DNA from: an uncultured Tateyamaria sp.
GTDB lineage: Bacteria; Pseudomonadota; Alphaproteobacteria; Rhodobacterales; Rhodobacteraceae
NCBI RefSeq assembly: GCF_947503385.1
Contig: NZ_CANNDO010000007.1
Coordinates: 1-64,000, forward strand
DNA length: 64,000 nucleotides
Direction: 5' to 3'
Part shown: positions 11,406 to 22,938 of the stretch, piece after piece
How the letters are laid out: each line of letters opens with the position of its first letter
Numbering within the stretch: the first letter of the stretch is position 1
Translations under genes and position numbers: made by a program
The notes under the pieces: generated by a model
The model's input: the letters and a program-made list of their open reading frames with translations, nothing else
What the model was told of the DNA's origin: nothing
Databases searched by the model: none

Positions 11406-12150
11406 GGCGTTCACCACGGCTCTGGCCTTGCCGGGGTTGTGGTGGCTGGTCGGGGCGATTGTCGCCGCCGGGCTTGTGCGCGGGTTCACCGGCTTTGGTT
11501 CTGCGCTGATCATCATGCCTGCGGCATCCTCGGTGCTGGACCCGTTTGCTGCACTTGTGTTTCTGACAGTTGTCGAGTTTTGGGGGCCGCTGCCGAACCT
11601 GCCTGCCGCATTGCGCACCGGACAGCGGGCCGAGGCGTTGCGCCTGTTGGCGGGGGCTGCGGTTGGGCTGCCACTGGGGCTGTGGGCCCTGTCTTATCTG
11701 GCGCCGGGCGTGTTCGGGTGGCTGGTCTCTTGCGTGGTGCTGGTGCTTTTGATGCTGGTCATGACCGGCTGGCGTTACCGGGGCACCTTGCGCAGCGGGG
11801 CCATCGCAGCCGTGGGCGGGGTGGGTGGTTTCCTAGGGGGGATCGCCGGGGTGCCCGGCCCTCCGGTCATCATGCTTTATATGGCCAGCGCGCTGCCCAT
11901 CGCGACAATCCGGGCAAATTTTCTCCTGTATCTGCTGGGCATCGACCTGATGATGATTGCGGTGATTGTCGGGATCGGACTGTTGGACATGACGGCACTG
12001 GCGGCCGGGTTGCTCTGCGTGCCGGTCTATATGCTGGCCAATGTTGCAGGTGCGTGGCTGTTTGATCCGGACAAGGAGCGACTTTTTCGCGCGGTGGCCT
12101 ACCTCACGATCGCGGCCTCCGCTATTCTGGGCCTGCCTGTCTGGGAGTGA
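11398..12150 (+). CDS. TauE/SafE-family sulfite/anion exporter-like permease
   Basis: A 250-residue polytopic protein with about eight membrane helices. The start at 11398 overlaps the secF stop by eight bases; a longer frame would run well inside secF. The internal GFTGFGSALIIMP and GVPGPPVIMLYM blocks are the two halves of the TauE/SafE (DUF81) repeat. Relatives export sulfite, sulfoacetate or other organic anions, but substrates cannot be told from sequence. Coupling to secF is probably just operon architecture. Confidence 0.8.
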   Translation: MPEAFTTALALPGLWWLVGAIVAAGLVRGFTGFGSALIIMPAASSVLDPFAALVFLTVVEFWGPLPNLPAALRTGQRAEALRLLAGAAVGLPLGLWALSYLAPGVFGWLVSCVVLVLLMLVMTGWRYRGTLRSGAIAAVGGVGGFLGGIAGVPGPPVIMLYMASALPIATIRANFLLYLLGIDLMMIAVIVGIGLLDMTALAAGLLCVPVYMLANVAGAWLFDPDKERLFRAVAYLTIAASAILGLPVWE

Positions 12151-12153
12151 ACC

Positions 12154-12507
12154 ATGCGCCTCAATGAGATCGAGTTTACCGAAGCCAAACCCGTCGAAGG
12201 ATACGGTCCGGGCTTTTTCCGCATCGGTGGCACAGTGATCGAGGGACCAGCGCTGACTGGCCCGCTTGGGACCGCGCTGTGGGGCGGATATGAGGACAGC
12301 GCAGCCCTGCTGGCCTTGGCCGATCACGTTGATGTGCTGTTTCTGGGCACAGGCGCGGAAATCGCCCATATCCCCGAAGCCTGCCGCACCGCGCTGGACG
12401 AGGCCGGGATTGGGGTCGAAGTGATGTCGTCGCCATCGGCGGCGCGCACGTACAACGTGCTGCTTAGCGAAGGACGGCGCATTGCGCTGGCAATGATGCC
12501 TGTGTGA
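12154..12507 (+). CDS. Mth938-like domain protein (DUF498)
   Basis: A 117-residue soluble protein of the Mth938/NDUFAF3-like fold, recognisable by the central VLFLGTGAEI stretch and the C-terminal SAARTYNVLLSEGRRIAL. Mitochondrial relatives help assemble respiratory complex I; the bacterial role is not settled. In alphaproteobacteria this gene usually follows secF, as here with only the TauE-like gene between them. It starts three bases after the preceding stop. A GC-rich hairpin follows. Confidence 0.8.
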   Translation: MRLNEIEFTEAKPVEGYGPGFFRIGGTVIEGPALTGPLGTALWGGYEDSAALLALADHVDVLFLGTGAEIAHIPEACRTALDEAGIGVEVMSSPSAARTYNVLLSEGRRIALAMMPV

Positions 12508-12511
12508 ACGG

Positions 12512-12558
12512 GCGGAGGGGGGGCAGCCCCCCGGCTGCGCCTCCCCCCGGAGTATTTT
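12512..12558 (+). terminator. GC-rich hairpin with T-tract, Rhodobacteraceae terminator repeat
   Basis: G-rich and C-rich arms form a long, slightly bulged hairpin, followed by GGAGTATTTTGAAAGAG. It lies between the Mth938-like gene and ccmA and fits a rho-independent terminator for the sec operon. The form resembles the elements at 15393-15483 and 23200-23266. Confidence 0.65.
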
Positions 12559-12615
12559 GAAAGAGAAGAAGCAAGGGGGCTTTTGGCAGGCGTTCCAATC
12601 CGTTAGCCATGTCTT

Positions 12616-13230
12616 ATGGATGTGACAGTCACCGATCTGGCCGTGGGACGGGGGGGCGTGCCGCTTTTGGCGGGCGTGTCCTTTGTGTTGTCGCCGGGGC
12701 GTGCGCTGGTGCTGCGCGGGCCAAACGGGTCGGGAAAGACGACGCTGCTGCGTACGGTTGCGGGATTGCAGCCTGCTTTGGCGGGAACGGTCAGCGGGGC
12801 GGAGGAGCGGATTGCCTATGCCGCCCATGCCGACGGGTTGAAGGCGGCGCTTACGGTGTCGGAAAACCTGACCTTCTGGGCGGCGGTCTTTGGACAGTCG
12901 CAGATCACACCGGCGCTTGCGGCCTTTGATCTGGAGGGGTTGGCCACGCGGCGCGCTGGTGCGCTGTCGGCGGGGCAAAAGCGGCGGCTGGGTCTGGCGC
13001 GGTTGATGGTGACGGGGCGGGCCGTGTGGGTGCTGGACGAGCCGACAGTGTCGCTGGATGCCGCATCAGTGACGCGGTTCGCAGATGCCGTGCGCGCGCA
13101 TCTGGCCGCAGGCGGCATGGCGCTGATCGCAACGCATATTGACCTTGGCATTGAGGCGGATGTGCTGGATGTGACTGGCTTTCAGACGCAGGCGGCAGCG
13201 CTCGGCCATGCAGATGAGGCGTTTTTGTGA
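12616..13230 (+). CDS. ccmA: Heme exporter ATP-binding protein CcmA
   Basis: A 204-residue ABC ATPase of the cytochrome c maturation system. Walker A is GPNGSGKTT at residues 35-43, the signature is LSAGQKRR, Walker B is VWVLDEP, and the switch histidine is in IATHID. CcmA powers release of holo-CcmE from CcmC with CcmB and CcmD at the inner membrane. The stop overlaps the ccmB GTG start (GTGA). Confidence 0.95.
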   Translation: MDVTVTDLAVGRGGVPLLAGVSFVLSPGRALVLRGPNGSGKTTLLRTVAGLQPALAGTVSGAEERIAYAAHADGLKAALTVSENLTFWAAVFGQSQITPALAAFDLEGLATRRAGALSAGQKRRLGLARLMVTGRAVWVLDEPTVSLDAASVTRFADAVRAHLAAGGMALIATHIDLGIEADVLDVTGFQTQAAALGHADEAFL

Positions 13231-13883
13231 GGGCGCTGTTTTTCCGGGACCTCGCGCTTGCGCTGCGGGCGGGGGGCGGATTTGGCCTTGGGCTTGCGTT
13301 TTTCCTGATCGTCGTCGTGCTGGTGCCGTTCAGCGTCGGGGCTGACGTCACGCTTTTGGCGCGCATCGCACCCGGGGTGCTGTGGCTGGGAGCGCTGTTG
13401 GCGTGCCTGTTGTCGCTGGACCGGTTGCTGGCGGTGGACTGGGAGGACGGCGCGCTGGACCTGCTGGCGACCTCGCCCTTGCCGCTCGAAGGGGTTGTGG
13501 CAGTGAAGGCGGCAGCGCATTGGGTGACAACGGGTTTGCCACTGGTCGTGGCGGCACCGCTGTTCGGGGTGCTGCTGAACCTCGCGCCCGCAGGCTATGG
13601 CACGCTGGTGCTGAGCCTGTGTCTGGGCACGCCCGCGCTGTCGATGATTGGCGCTTTTGGGGCGGCGCTGACGGTGGGGATCAAGCGGGGCGGGTTGCTG
13701 TTGTCCCTGCTGGTGCTGCCGCTCTATGTGCCGACGCTGATTTTTGGCGCGGAGGCCGCGCGGCGGGCGGCGGAGGGGCTGGATGCCACCACGCCGCTGA
13801 TGCTGCTGGCGGGGGTCAGCGGGGCGGTTCTGGCTCTCATGCCATTTGCCGCAGGGGCGGTTTTGCGGGTGAATTTGCGGTAA
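13227..13883 (+). CDS. ccmB: Heme exporter membrane protein CcmB
   Basis: A 218-residue protein with six predicted membrane helices, the ABC-type membrane subunit pairing with CcmA. It begins with GTG overlapping the ccmA stop by four bases. The conserved [18 protein letters not shown] region (about residues 65-83) is typical of CcmB. Length matches the family. Confidence 0.95.
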   Translation: MRALFFRDLALALRAGGGFGLGLAFFLIVVVLVPFSVGADVTLLARIAPGVLWLGALLACLLSLDRLLAVDWEDGALDLLATSPLPLEGVVAVKAAAHWVTTGLPLVVAAPLFGVLLNLAPAGYGTLVLSLCLGTPALSMIGAFGAALTVGIKRGGLLLSLLVLPLYVPTLIFGAEAARRAAEGLDATTPLMLLAGVSGAVLALMPFAAGAVLRVNLR

Positions 13884-13930
13884 CGCGGATTTACATTGTC
13901 GAAGCGGAGGAGGGGGCTTAGAACCACGCC

Positions 13931-14677
13931 ATGTCACTTTGGGAATATGCAAATCCTGTCCGGTTTCTGGGGCTGAGCGAACGGGTTATGCCGTGGCTGT
14001 GGGCGGGCGCCGCGCTGTGCCTTGTTGTGGGGCTGGTGTGGGGGTTCTTTTTCACGCCGGATGATTTCCGGCAGGGCTCTACCGTCAAGATCATTTACCT
14101 GCATGTGCCCTCGGCGCTGATGGCGATCAATGCATGGTTCATGATGCTGGTCGCCTCGCTGATCTGGATTGTCCGGCGGCACCACGTGTCGGCGCTGGCG
14201 GCGCGGGCGGCAGCGCCCGTGGGCATCGTGATGACGCTGATTGCGCTGGTCACCGGGGCGATCTGGGGCCAGCCGATGTGGGGCACGTGGTGGGCATGGG
14301 ACCCGCGGCTGACATCGTTCCTGATTCTGTTTCTGTTTTACCTAGGCTACGTCGCGCTGTGGGAGGCGGTCGAAGACCCCGATACGGCTGCGGACCTGAC
14401 GTCGATCCTGTGCCTCGTGGGGACGGTGTTTGCCGTGCTCAGCCGCTATGCGGTGAACTTCTGGAACCAAGGGCTGCATCAGGGTGCGTCGCTGAGCCTC
14501 GACACGGAAGAGAACGTGGCCGACGTATTCTATGTCCCGTTGCTGGTGTGCATCGCGGGTTTTGTGCTGCTGTTTTTGGCGCTGGTACTCTACCGAACGG
14601 GCACGGAAATCCGGGTGCGGCGCACCCGCGCCCTGATCGCGCGCGAGGCGCGCGGCGGGCAGGCGGAGCGCGCATGA
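13931..14677 (+). CDS. ccmC: Heme-handling protein CcmC
   Basis: A 248-residue membrane protein with six helices and the tryptophan-rich heme-binding WWD motif, WGQPMWGTWWAWDPRLTS. Conserved histidines flank the motif in YLHVPSA and in NQGLHQGASL. CcmC loads heme onto the chaperone CcmE. The stop overlaps the ccmD start as ATGA. Confidence 0.97.
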   Translation: MSLWEYANPVRFLGLSERVMPWLWAGAALCLVVGLVWGFFFTPDDFRQGSTVKIIYLHVPSALMAINAWFMMLVASLIWIVRRHHVSALAARAAAPVGIVMTLIALVTGAIWGQPMWGTWWAWDPRLTSFLILFLFYLGYVALWEAVEDPDTAADLTSILCLVGTVFAVLSRYAVNFWNQGLHQGASLSLDTEENVADVFYVPLLVCIAGFVLLFLALVLYRTGTEIRVRRTRALIAREARGGQAERA

Positions 14678-14826
14678 CGCCCGATCTGGGAAAATATGCC
14701 GAGGCTGTGTTGTCGGCCTACGCGGTGTCAATTGCGCTGCTGGTTGCCATCGTTGTGCTGAGCCTTTGGCGTGGCCGCAGGGTGCGCGCCGAGATGGAAG
14801 ATGTGGAGCGGCGGCAGGATGGCTAA
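14674..14826 (+). CDS. ccmD: Heme exporter accessory protein CcmD
   Basis: A 50-residue protein with one membrane helix (about residues 13-32) followed by a basic segment, RGRRVRAE, which is the usual CcmD pattern. It begins inside the ccmC stop codon and its end overlaps the ccmG start by eight bases, so it is read by tight coupling. CcmD stabilises the CcmABC-CcmE complex. Confidence 0.9.
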   Translation: MTPDLGKYAEAVLSAYAVSIALLVAIVVLSLWRGRRVRAEMEDVERRQDG

Positions 14827-15358
14827 AGTGCCGCCGTTGATGTTGGCCCCAATCGGGATTTTTGCCGCCTTTGTCGTTTTGGCGGCGGTGGGCATGTTTC
14901 GCGACAACCCCAATGCCTTGCCGTCCACCCGCGTGGGTGGGCCGGCGCCTGCACTGACGGACGCGACGCTCGCCGACTATCCGGGCGTTGGCGACGGAGA
15001 TCTGGCGCGTGGGGAGGTGACGCTGGTGAATTTCTGGGCGTCGTGGTGTCCGCCGTGCCGTGCAGAACATCCTAAGCTGCTGGAAATGGCCGCTGACGGT
15101 TTGCCGATCATTGGCGTGAATTTTCGCGACACGGAAGGGCCGGCGTCCAGCTACCTTGAGGATGACGGAAACCCGTTTGTGGCCATCGCCTTTGACCCCG
15201 CCGCCCGGTCGGCCATTGACTGGGGTGTGACCGCCCCGCCAGAGACGTTTATTCTGGACGCGGACGGCACGGTGCTTTTTCGATTTCAGGGCCCGCTGGT
15301 CGGGTCGGACTATGAACAGCGGTTCCTGCCAGAGCTTGAAAAAGCGCTGTCAAATTGA
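14819..15358 (+). CDS. ccmG: Thiol:disulfide interchange protein CcmG/DsbE
   Basis: A 179-residue membrane-tethered thioredoxin. The ATG at 14819 lies inside the ccmD end. An N-terminal anchor spans about residues 8-26. The active site WCPPC has its cysteines at 77 and 80, and the cis-proline region reads GVTAPPETFILD. CcmG reduces apocytochrome c cysteines in the periplasm before heme attachment. It closes the ccm cluster; ccmE, ccmF and ccmH are not in the window. Confidence 0.95.
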   Translation: MAKVPPLMLAPIGIFAAFVVLAAVGMFRDNPNALPSTRVGGPAPALTDATLADYPGVGDGDLARGEVTLVNFWASWCPPCRAEHPKLLEMAADGLPIIGVNFRDTEGPASSYLEDDGNPFVAIAFDPAARSAIDWGVTAPPETFILDADGTVLFRFQGPLVGSDYEQRFLPELEKALSN

Positions 15359-15392
15359 GCGCCTTACGGCGCACGCTATTTCTGGCGCTTTG

Positions 15393-15455
15393 TTTCTTCT
15401 GACCGGAAATACCACCGCCGGAGGCTCCGACATTGATGACGGGAGCCTCCGGCGG
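15393..15455. terminator. Bidirectional terminator between ccmG and acnA
   Basis: The arms 15415-15428 and 15442-15455 are a perfect 14-base inverted repeat (CCGCCGGAGGCTCC) around a 13-base loop. On the + strand it is followed by GGATTTATTT, fitting termination of the ccm transcript; on the - strand it lies downstream of acnA. Positions 15393-15414 are an exact inverted copy of 23245-23266, so it belongs to a dispersed family. Confidence 0.75.
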
Positions 15456-15465
15456 GGATTTATTT

Positions 15466-15483
15466 GGGGACAGAGACGGGGAC
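15466..15483 (+). repeat. Dispersed repeat tail, copy 1
   Basis: The 18-base sequence GGGGACAGAGACGGGGAC directly follows the ccmG-acnA hairpin and is repeated exactly at 34917-34934, in both cases after a T-rich run. It appears to be the tail of a mobile or terminator-like repeat element. Confidence 0.7.
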
Positions 15484-15518
15484 CTCGTAGCGCTATGGCC
15501 GCAGGGTCCGTGTTCTTG

Positions 15519-18206
<2,688 letters not shown>

Positions 18207-18305
18207 GGGAATTCCTTTCCTAAGGCGGATGGGGCATCAAGTTTGGGGGCGTCTTGCCCGATGAACAGCATCTGATCAACCGCAATTGGGGGGCTGCGAC
18301 GATTT

Positions 18306-18323
18306 TGTATACCATAGCATACA
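18306..18323. promoter_or_regulatory. Possible operator upstream of acnA
   Basis: TGTATACCATAGCATACA has perfect 5-base arms, TGTAT and ATACA, separated by eight bases. It lies about 100 bases upstream of acnA in an AT-richer stretch and before the divergent DUF1223 gene. The shape resembles operators of GntR-type regulators, but the regulator cannot be named. Confidence 0.35.
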
Positions 18324-18464
18324 GATTTTTCAGCAAATGCGCAGTAACGTGATGCAGCTGACACAAATGCTCAACAAACCTTGATTGGTCAAACGCCATA
18401 CCGTTCCATAGATCAGGGGAGTGCCCACGCTGCGGCGCCCCCGGACAAACACAAGTGCGTGCAG

Positions 18465-19160
18465 ATGAAAAACCTGATCTCATTGGCCTTTGCGGCCGCC
18501 ACCACCCTGATGGTCGCGCCTGCGTCCGCAGACTCGCCCGTTGTGGTAGAGTTGTTCACGTCGCAAGGCTGTTCGTCCTGCCCGCCTGCGGATGCGCTGA
18601 TGCACGAACTGGCCACGCGTGACGATGTGATCGCGCTGGCGCTGCATGTCGACTATTGGGACTATATCGGGTGGAAGGACGAATTTGCCGATCCGCGCTA
18701 TGCCAAGCGGCAGCGCGGTTACGCGGTCGAGGCGGGGCGGCGGTCGGTCTACACGCCCCAGATGATCATCAACGGCGAAACGGATATCGTGGGTGCCCGC
18801 CCCATGGAGTTGTCCAAAGTTATTGCGCAACACGCGGCGCGGCCAGAAACGGTGTCGCTGGACGTGGTGCGCGAGGGCGACGATCTGATCATCGCGGCAG
18901 AGGCCAAGCACGCGTCGGGGCCGTATGTGGTGCATATGGTGCGCTACACGCCGGAGCGCACGGCGCGGATCACACGCGGCGAGAATGCCGGGCACACGCT
19001 GACCTATGCCAACGTCACCGAAGACTGGAAAATCCTGACCCAGTGGGACGGGGCCACAGCGCTGCATCTGACGGCGGATGTCACGGGTGACAAACCTGTG
19101 GTCGTGGTGATCCAGCAGGGCGCGCATGGCCCAATCGAGGCGGCGGCGCTTCTGCGCTAG
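18465..19160 (+). CDS. Secreted thioredoxin-like protein, DUF1223 family
   Basis: A 231-residue protein with a clear signal peptide (cleavage near ASADS, about residue 22). A longer frame exists, but only the ATG at 18465 gives a clean signal sequence. The mature protein begins with VVELFTSQGCSSCPPAD, a CxxC at residues 36 and 39, then LHVDYWDYIGWKD, which are DUF1223 hallmarks. The fold is thioredoxin-like and probably acts in the periplasm; substrates are unknown. The stop overlaps the convergent acyltransferase gene by four bases. Confidence 0.85.
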   Translation: MKNLISLAFAAATTLMVAPASADSPVVVELFTSQGCSSCPPADALMHELATRDDVIALALHVDYWDYIGWKDEFADPRYAKRQRGYAVEAGRRSVYTPQMIINGETDIVGARPMELSKVIAQHAARPETVSLDVVREGDDLIIAAEAKHASGPYVVHMVRYTPERTARITRGENAGHTLTYANVTEDWKILTQWDGATALHLTADVTGDKPVVVVIQQGAHGPIEAAALLR

Positions 19161-20059
19161 GTCATATCCGCGTCGGACCGCCAGCGCCGTGGCACCCAAA
19201 ACCATTGTTCCGGATGGGCCCGGATACGCGCGCCCAGACTGTCATTCATCGCTTGGGTCATGGTTTCGGGGGTGGTGTGGTCAATCGGCGCTTCCATCAC
19301 GCAGTCAAAGTTGATGCCGTCCTTGGCCCGAATGCCGTAGAAGGGGATCAGCAGCGCGGCATAGCGCAGCGCCAGTTCCGCCGCCGAGATCGCCGTTTGC
19401 GCGTCATGCCCCAGAAATTGCAGCGCAGGCTGGCCCTGTGCGTGTTGATCAAACAGCAACACAAGCTGGCCGCCGCCCTTGAGGTGACGCACGAAACCGG
19501 CGGTGCCGCGACGGCCCTGAGGGAACACAGGCCCGCCAAAAGATTGCATTGTCCGCACGTAATGATCGTTGAAATAGGGGTTCTTCATCTCGCGATAAAG
19601 CCCGCCCACGGCATAGCCGCGTGCAACCAGCGCGGCGCGCACCGCCTCGTAATTGCCGAAATGGCCGGTGACGAGGATGACGGGCTTGCCAGACCGGGCC
19701 GCCGCCTCCATCGCGGCAAAGCCGGGGCCTGAAATGTCGGCCCTAGCCTGACGGGCCAGCAGCGCGCGGGTGGAGTAATTTTCGATCAACGTGCGCCCGG
19801 CATTGGTCAGGCTCGCCCGCGCGATGCGGTCCTTTTCGGCGTCCGGCAGATGCGGCAGGGCAAAGTCCACATGCACGCGCGCACGTTTGAGATAGCCCGC
19901 GCCAGGTCCCACCACATGGGCCATGGCCCAGCCCATGAACCGGACGCGGGCCGTATAGGGCAGGGCCAGCGCCAGCCCGATCAACCCACGGGCAAGCAGA
20001 TCGGTCGCCCGATAGGCCGCGCGGGCGGGCAGGGACAAGGTGGCTGTGTCTTGGGGCAT
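19157..20059 (-). CDS. Lysophospholipid/lipid A acyltransferase (LpxL/HtrB-like)
   Basis: A 300-residue member of the LPLAT superfamily. The acyltransferase block reads VILVTGHFGNYEAVRAAL, with the catalytic His and downstream Glu of the HxxxxE form used by LpxL/LpxM enzymes. An N-terminal hydrophobic segment at about residues 25-45 would anchor it to the inner membrane. Family members add secondary acyl chains to lipid A. It may be co-transcribed with the EamA gene upstream, eight bases away. The exact acyl donor and position cannot be read from sequence. Confidence 0.85.
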   Translation of the reverse strand: MPQDTATLSLPARAAYRATDLLARGLIGLALALPYTARVRFMGWAMAHVVGPGAGYLKRARVHVDFALPHLPDAEKDRIARASLTNAGRTLIENYSTRALLARQARADISGPGFAAMEAAARSGKPVILVTGHFGNYEAVRAALVARGYAVGGLYREMKNPYFNDHYVRTMQSFGGPVFPQGRRGTAGFVRHLKGGGQLVLLFDQHAQGQPALQFLGHDAQTAISAAELALRYAALLIPFYGIRAKDGINFDCVMEAPIDHTTPETMTQAMNDSLGARIRAHPEQWFWVPRRWRSDADMT

Positions 20060-20067
20060 CGGTTGGC

Positions 20068-20940
20068 TCAGGTTGTGGCGCGGGCGCGCGTTTCGCGATG
20101 CCAGACATAAATCCCGGCCCCCGCGATCACAAGCGCGCCCAGCACTGTCGGTGCGTCAGGCACTTCGGCAAAAAGCACCAGACCGATCACGATGGCATAG
20201 ATCAGACCGGCATAGTTGAACGGTGCAAGCAGCCCGGCCTCTGCCATGGACAGCGCGCGCACCAGCATCAATTGGCCCGCCGTGCCAAAAACCGCGATGA
20301 GCGCAAGCAGCGTGATATCGCGCGCAGTCAGCGCGGGCATCACAAACGGCATGAACGTGCTGAGGATGACCGCACCCACAAGGCCCGTGTAAAACAGCGA
20401 GGTCCAAACATCTTCGGACGGGCCAACACGGCGGGTGATAAGCGTATATCCGGCGAAACAGGTGGCCGCCACCAGCGGCAAAAGTGCAGCAGGCTGGAAC
20501 AGCTCGGATCCGGGCCGGATGACGATGAGCGCGCCGATCAAGGCAATAACGACGGCGGCGATACGGCGCGGGCCAAGTGCTTCGCGCAGGAAAAGTGCGC
20601 CGCCAAGGGTGATCAGGATGGGGTTGGTGGCCATGACAGCGGTCGCCTCGGCAAGTTCGATCCGTGACAGGGCCTGAAAGAAAAAGAACGTGGCAAGCAT
20701 CAGCAGCACAGAGCGGGCAATCTGTAGTTTGGGATAGGCGGTGCGGACCACGGATTTGAGGCGCGGCGCCACAAGGATCACGACGATCAGCATTTGACCG
20801 GCATACCGCGCCCAAAGCGCGGTGACCGGGCCGGTCGTTGGTGCCGCGGCCTTGACCGTGGCATCCATCAGACTGAAGCACAGGATGGCCGCGAGCGTCA
20901 GCAGGATCGCGGTGCGGGGCAATGAGGGCGTCGCGGGCAT
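20068..20940 (-). CDS. EamA/DMT-family transporter
   Basis: A 290-residue protein with ten predicted membrane helices in two homologous halves, each an EamA domain (about residues 10-140 and 150-280). The first half contains PVTALWARYAGQ and the RSVLLMLATFFFFQAL region usual for this group. Relatives export amino acids, nucleotide sugars or other metabolites; substrate unknown. It precedes the lipid A-type acyltransferase gene on the same strand. Confidence 0.85.
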   Translation of the reverse strand: MPATPSLPRTAILLTLAAILCFSLMDATVKAAAPTTGPVTALWARYAGQMLIVVILVAPRLKSVVRTAYPKLQIARSVLLMLATFFFFQALSRIELAEATAVMATNPILITLGGALFLREALGPRRIAAVVIALIGALIVIRPGSELFQPAALLPLVAATCFAGYTLITRRVGPSEDVWTSLFYTGLVGAVILSTFMPFVMPALTARDITLLALIAVFGTAGQLMLVRALSMAEAGLLAPFNYAGLIYAIVIGLVLFAEVPDAPTVLGALVIAGAGIYVWHRETRARATT

Positions 20941-21068
20941 CCCCGCCGCATACGCGCGCGCCGCGCGTGTGTCGAGTGTTGCAACGCCTCACAAAGCCCG
21001 TGCCCCCAAGTCTTGATCCCGCGCTGCACCGTGACCGGCTACGGCGCGCGGTTGTGCAAGGCCGACGG

Positions 21069-22148
21069 CTAGGCGTCTTCCTCCTCTTCCTCGACCATCA
21101 GCATCAGGTCGCCACGCGCTTCCATATCGCGGATGGTGGCGACGATGCTGCCCATCGCCTCTTCGACATCGGCGGGTTTGGGCGTTCCGGCTTCGGTGAT
21201 TTCCTCGCGCAACTGATCCGCCATGCGGGCCGACATGTTGTCGAGGATGTAGTCGACGCTCGCCTGCATATTCATGGCCGGGGCACCTGCCATGGCAATG
21301 ACCAGCGCCTCTTGATCGATATCGCGCAGGATGCGGGGGATGTCGCGGTCAGCGATGCGGGCAGGGATATTGGCAAAGGTAAAGATCGCCTTGCGCACCG
21401 CATTTGCGAACCCTTCATCCTTTTCATCAAGACCGGCAAGCACGTCGTCGCGTGTCGTTGCCTTGGACGAGTTGAGGATCGCGCCCACCCGTTCCACCGG
21501 CCCGTTATCAAAGGCGCTGATCGGTCGTGCACCCAATTGGCTGGCCAGCGACAGGCCGATACGATCCACCGCAGCCGGGGTCACAGCGCTTGTCTGGGAC
21601 ACCGCATAGGTGATTTGCCGGGCGCGGGGGCCGGGCAGCATTCCAAGCAACTCGGCGGCCTTGGGCACATCCAGCTTTGACAGCATGACGGCGGCGACCT
21701 CGATGCTTTCGGATTCGAGGACGCCCGCCAAAAGGTCATTGTCCATCTCGCGGATACGCGCCCACGGATCGCCTGCCTCGCGTACCCCGGCCTCCTTGCG
21801 CAGGCGCGCGGCCGTCTGGGGGCTGATCTTGCCATCAAGCGCTTCGAGCGCGCCGGCCATGCCGTTGGAAAAGGTCAGGCCAATCCGCTCAACCTCTTCG
21901 GCGAACTCGGCCACAACCTCTTGCAATGTTTCACGGTCAACGGTGCGCATCTGGCCCATCGCCTTGGTCAGCTGGGCCTGCAATTCCTCTGGCAATTCTT
22001 CGAGCGGGATATCGGCCCCCTCATTGATCAGCAGGCGCACGACGATGGCGGCCTTGGCCTTGCGGCTGAGCGTGCCGCCCTTGATCAAGGAACCGCCGCC
22101 CGAGAGTGCAACAGCACGGGCGGCGGGGGATGGTAAAAGCTCTGTCAT
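21069..22148 (-). CDS. Orphan FliG-like protein
   Basis: A 359-residue protein starting MTELLPSPAARAVAL; the ATG at 22148 is preferred because the frame upstream looks unrelated. The C-terminal half matches the middle and C-terminal domains of the flagellar motor switch protein FliG, with VLARG-type helices and the charged region DIDQEALVIAMAGAP and DNMSARMADQLREEI. The C-terminus is strongly acidic (VEEEEEDA). No other flagellar gene is nearby. It may be a true switch protein encoded away from the flagellar cluster or a repurposed paralogue. Confidence 0.75.
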   Translation of the reverse strand: MTELLPSPAARAVALSGGGSLIKGGTLSRKAKAAIVVRLLINEGADIPLEELPEELQAQLTKAMGQMRTVDRETLQEVVAEFAEEVERIGLTFSNGMAGALEALDGKISPQTAARLRKEAGVREAGDPWARIREMDNDLLAGVLESESIEVAAVMLSKLDVPKAAELLGMLPGPRARQITYAVSQTSAVTPAAVDRIGLSLASQLGARPISAFDNGPVERVGAILNSSKATTRDDVLAGLDEKDEGFANAVRKAIFTFANIPARIADRDIPRILRDIDQEALVIAMAGAPAMNMQASVDYILDNMSARMADQLREEITEAGTPKPADVEEAMGSIVATIRDMEARGDLMLMVEEEEEDA

Positions 22149-22188
22149 GTCCTGCCTCTGACCCCTTTTGCAAAGGGTTCTGGCAGGC

Positions 22189-22226
22189 AAAGGTTGAGAA
22201 ACATTCAATCCTGTCCCTCAACCTTT
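22189..22226. terminator. Stem-loop between fliG-like gene and TPR gene
   Basis: AAAGGTTGAG (22189-22198) and CTCAACCTTT (22217-22226) are a perfect 10-base inverted repeat with an 18-base loop. It lies just after the stop of the TPR gene on the - strand and before the fliG-like start. There is no strong T-tract, so a terminator or a leader structure are both possible. Confidence 0.4.
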
Positions 22227-22236
22227 CGAAAAAGCG

Positions 22237-22836
22237 TCAGTAGCTGTAGGTGGTGCCCGTCTGGATCGCGTTGCGCAGCGATACTTCGGACCAAGTGCCG
22301 GTGCCGCCGCGGTTCTGGATTTCGCGCAGCTGCTCAAGGGCGGCCACTTTGTTACCCGCGTCGACCAGTCCCTGACCCATGTAAGAGCGCGCAAGGATGT
22401 TGTCGGGGTTCACGTCGATGGCTTGTGTGTAATAGGCATTGGCCAGCTCGGCCCGGCCCAATTTGCGGGCGGTAAAACCGCGATAGGTCAGCACGCGGTC
22501 GCTGAGCTGTTCGGGCATCTGGTCCAGCACCTTGATCGCGTCCTGATAGCGACCCGCATAGGCCAGTTCACGCACGGCCTTGTACAACGTATCGCTGTCC
22601 ATGTAGCCGGTCCGGTCGGGGCGGACGCATTTGTTGATGCTGACGTCGAAAACACCATTCACCGGCTGCGAGAATTTCACCCATTTGCCGATCTCGGGAT
22701 CCCACTGGCGGGCCTGAAAGCAGTTCTTGGTGGTTTCGGTCTTTTTCGGGGGCTCTTCGCTGTCCTTGGCCAGCACGATTGTGGGCGCAAGGGTGGGCAG
22801 GGCGAGGGCGGTGGTGAGGATCAGGGCACGCAGCAT
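22237..22836 (-). CDS. Periplasmic TPR-containing protein
   Basis: A 199-residue protein with a signal peptide (MLRALILTTALALPTLAP, cleavage near VLAKD). The ATG at 22836 has GGAGA upstream and gives the clean signal peptide. Residues 70-190 carry two to three TPR units, such as AELANAYYTQAIDVNPDN. A pair of cysteines (CFQARQWDPEIGKW and INKCVRPD) may form a disulfide in the periplasm. Role unknown; such proteins often bind partners in envelope assembly. Confidence 0.75.
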   Translation of the reverse strand: MLRALILTTALALPTLAPTIVLAKDSEEPPKKTETTKNCFQARQWDPEIGKWVKFSQPVNGVFDVSINKCVRPDRTGYMDSDTLYKAVRELAYAGRYQDAIKVLDQMPEQLSDRVLTYRGFTARKLGRAELANAYYTQAIDVNPDNILARSYMGQGLVDAGNKVAALEQLREIQNRGGTGTWSEVSLRNAIQTGTTYSY

Positions 22837-22938
22837 CTTGGGTCTCCGTTCGGGATGCGTTTGGGATATGTACGAGATCAACCCCAAACGCGGATGCTTT
22901 ATGCGATCACGAAGCCGTGATAATAGTTACGAACGCGG

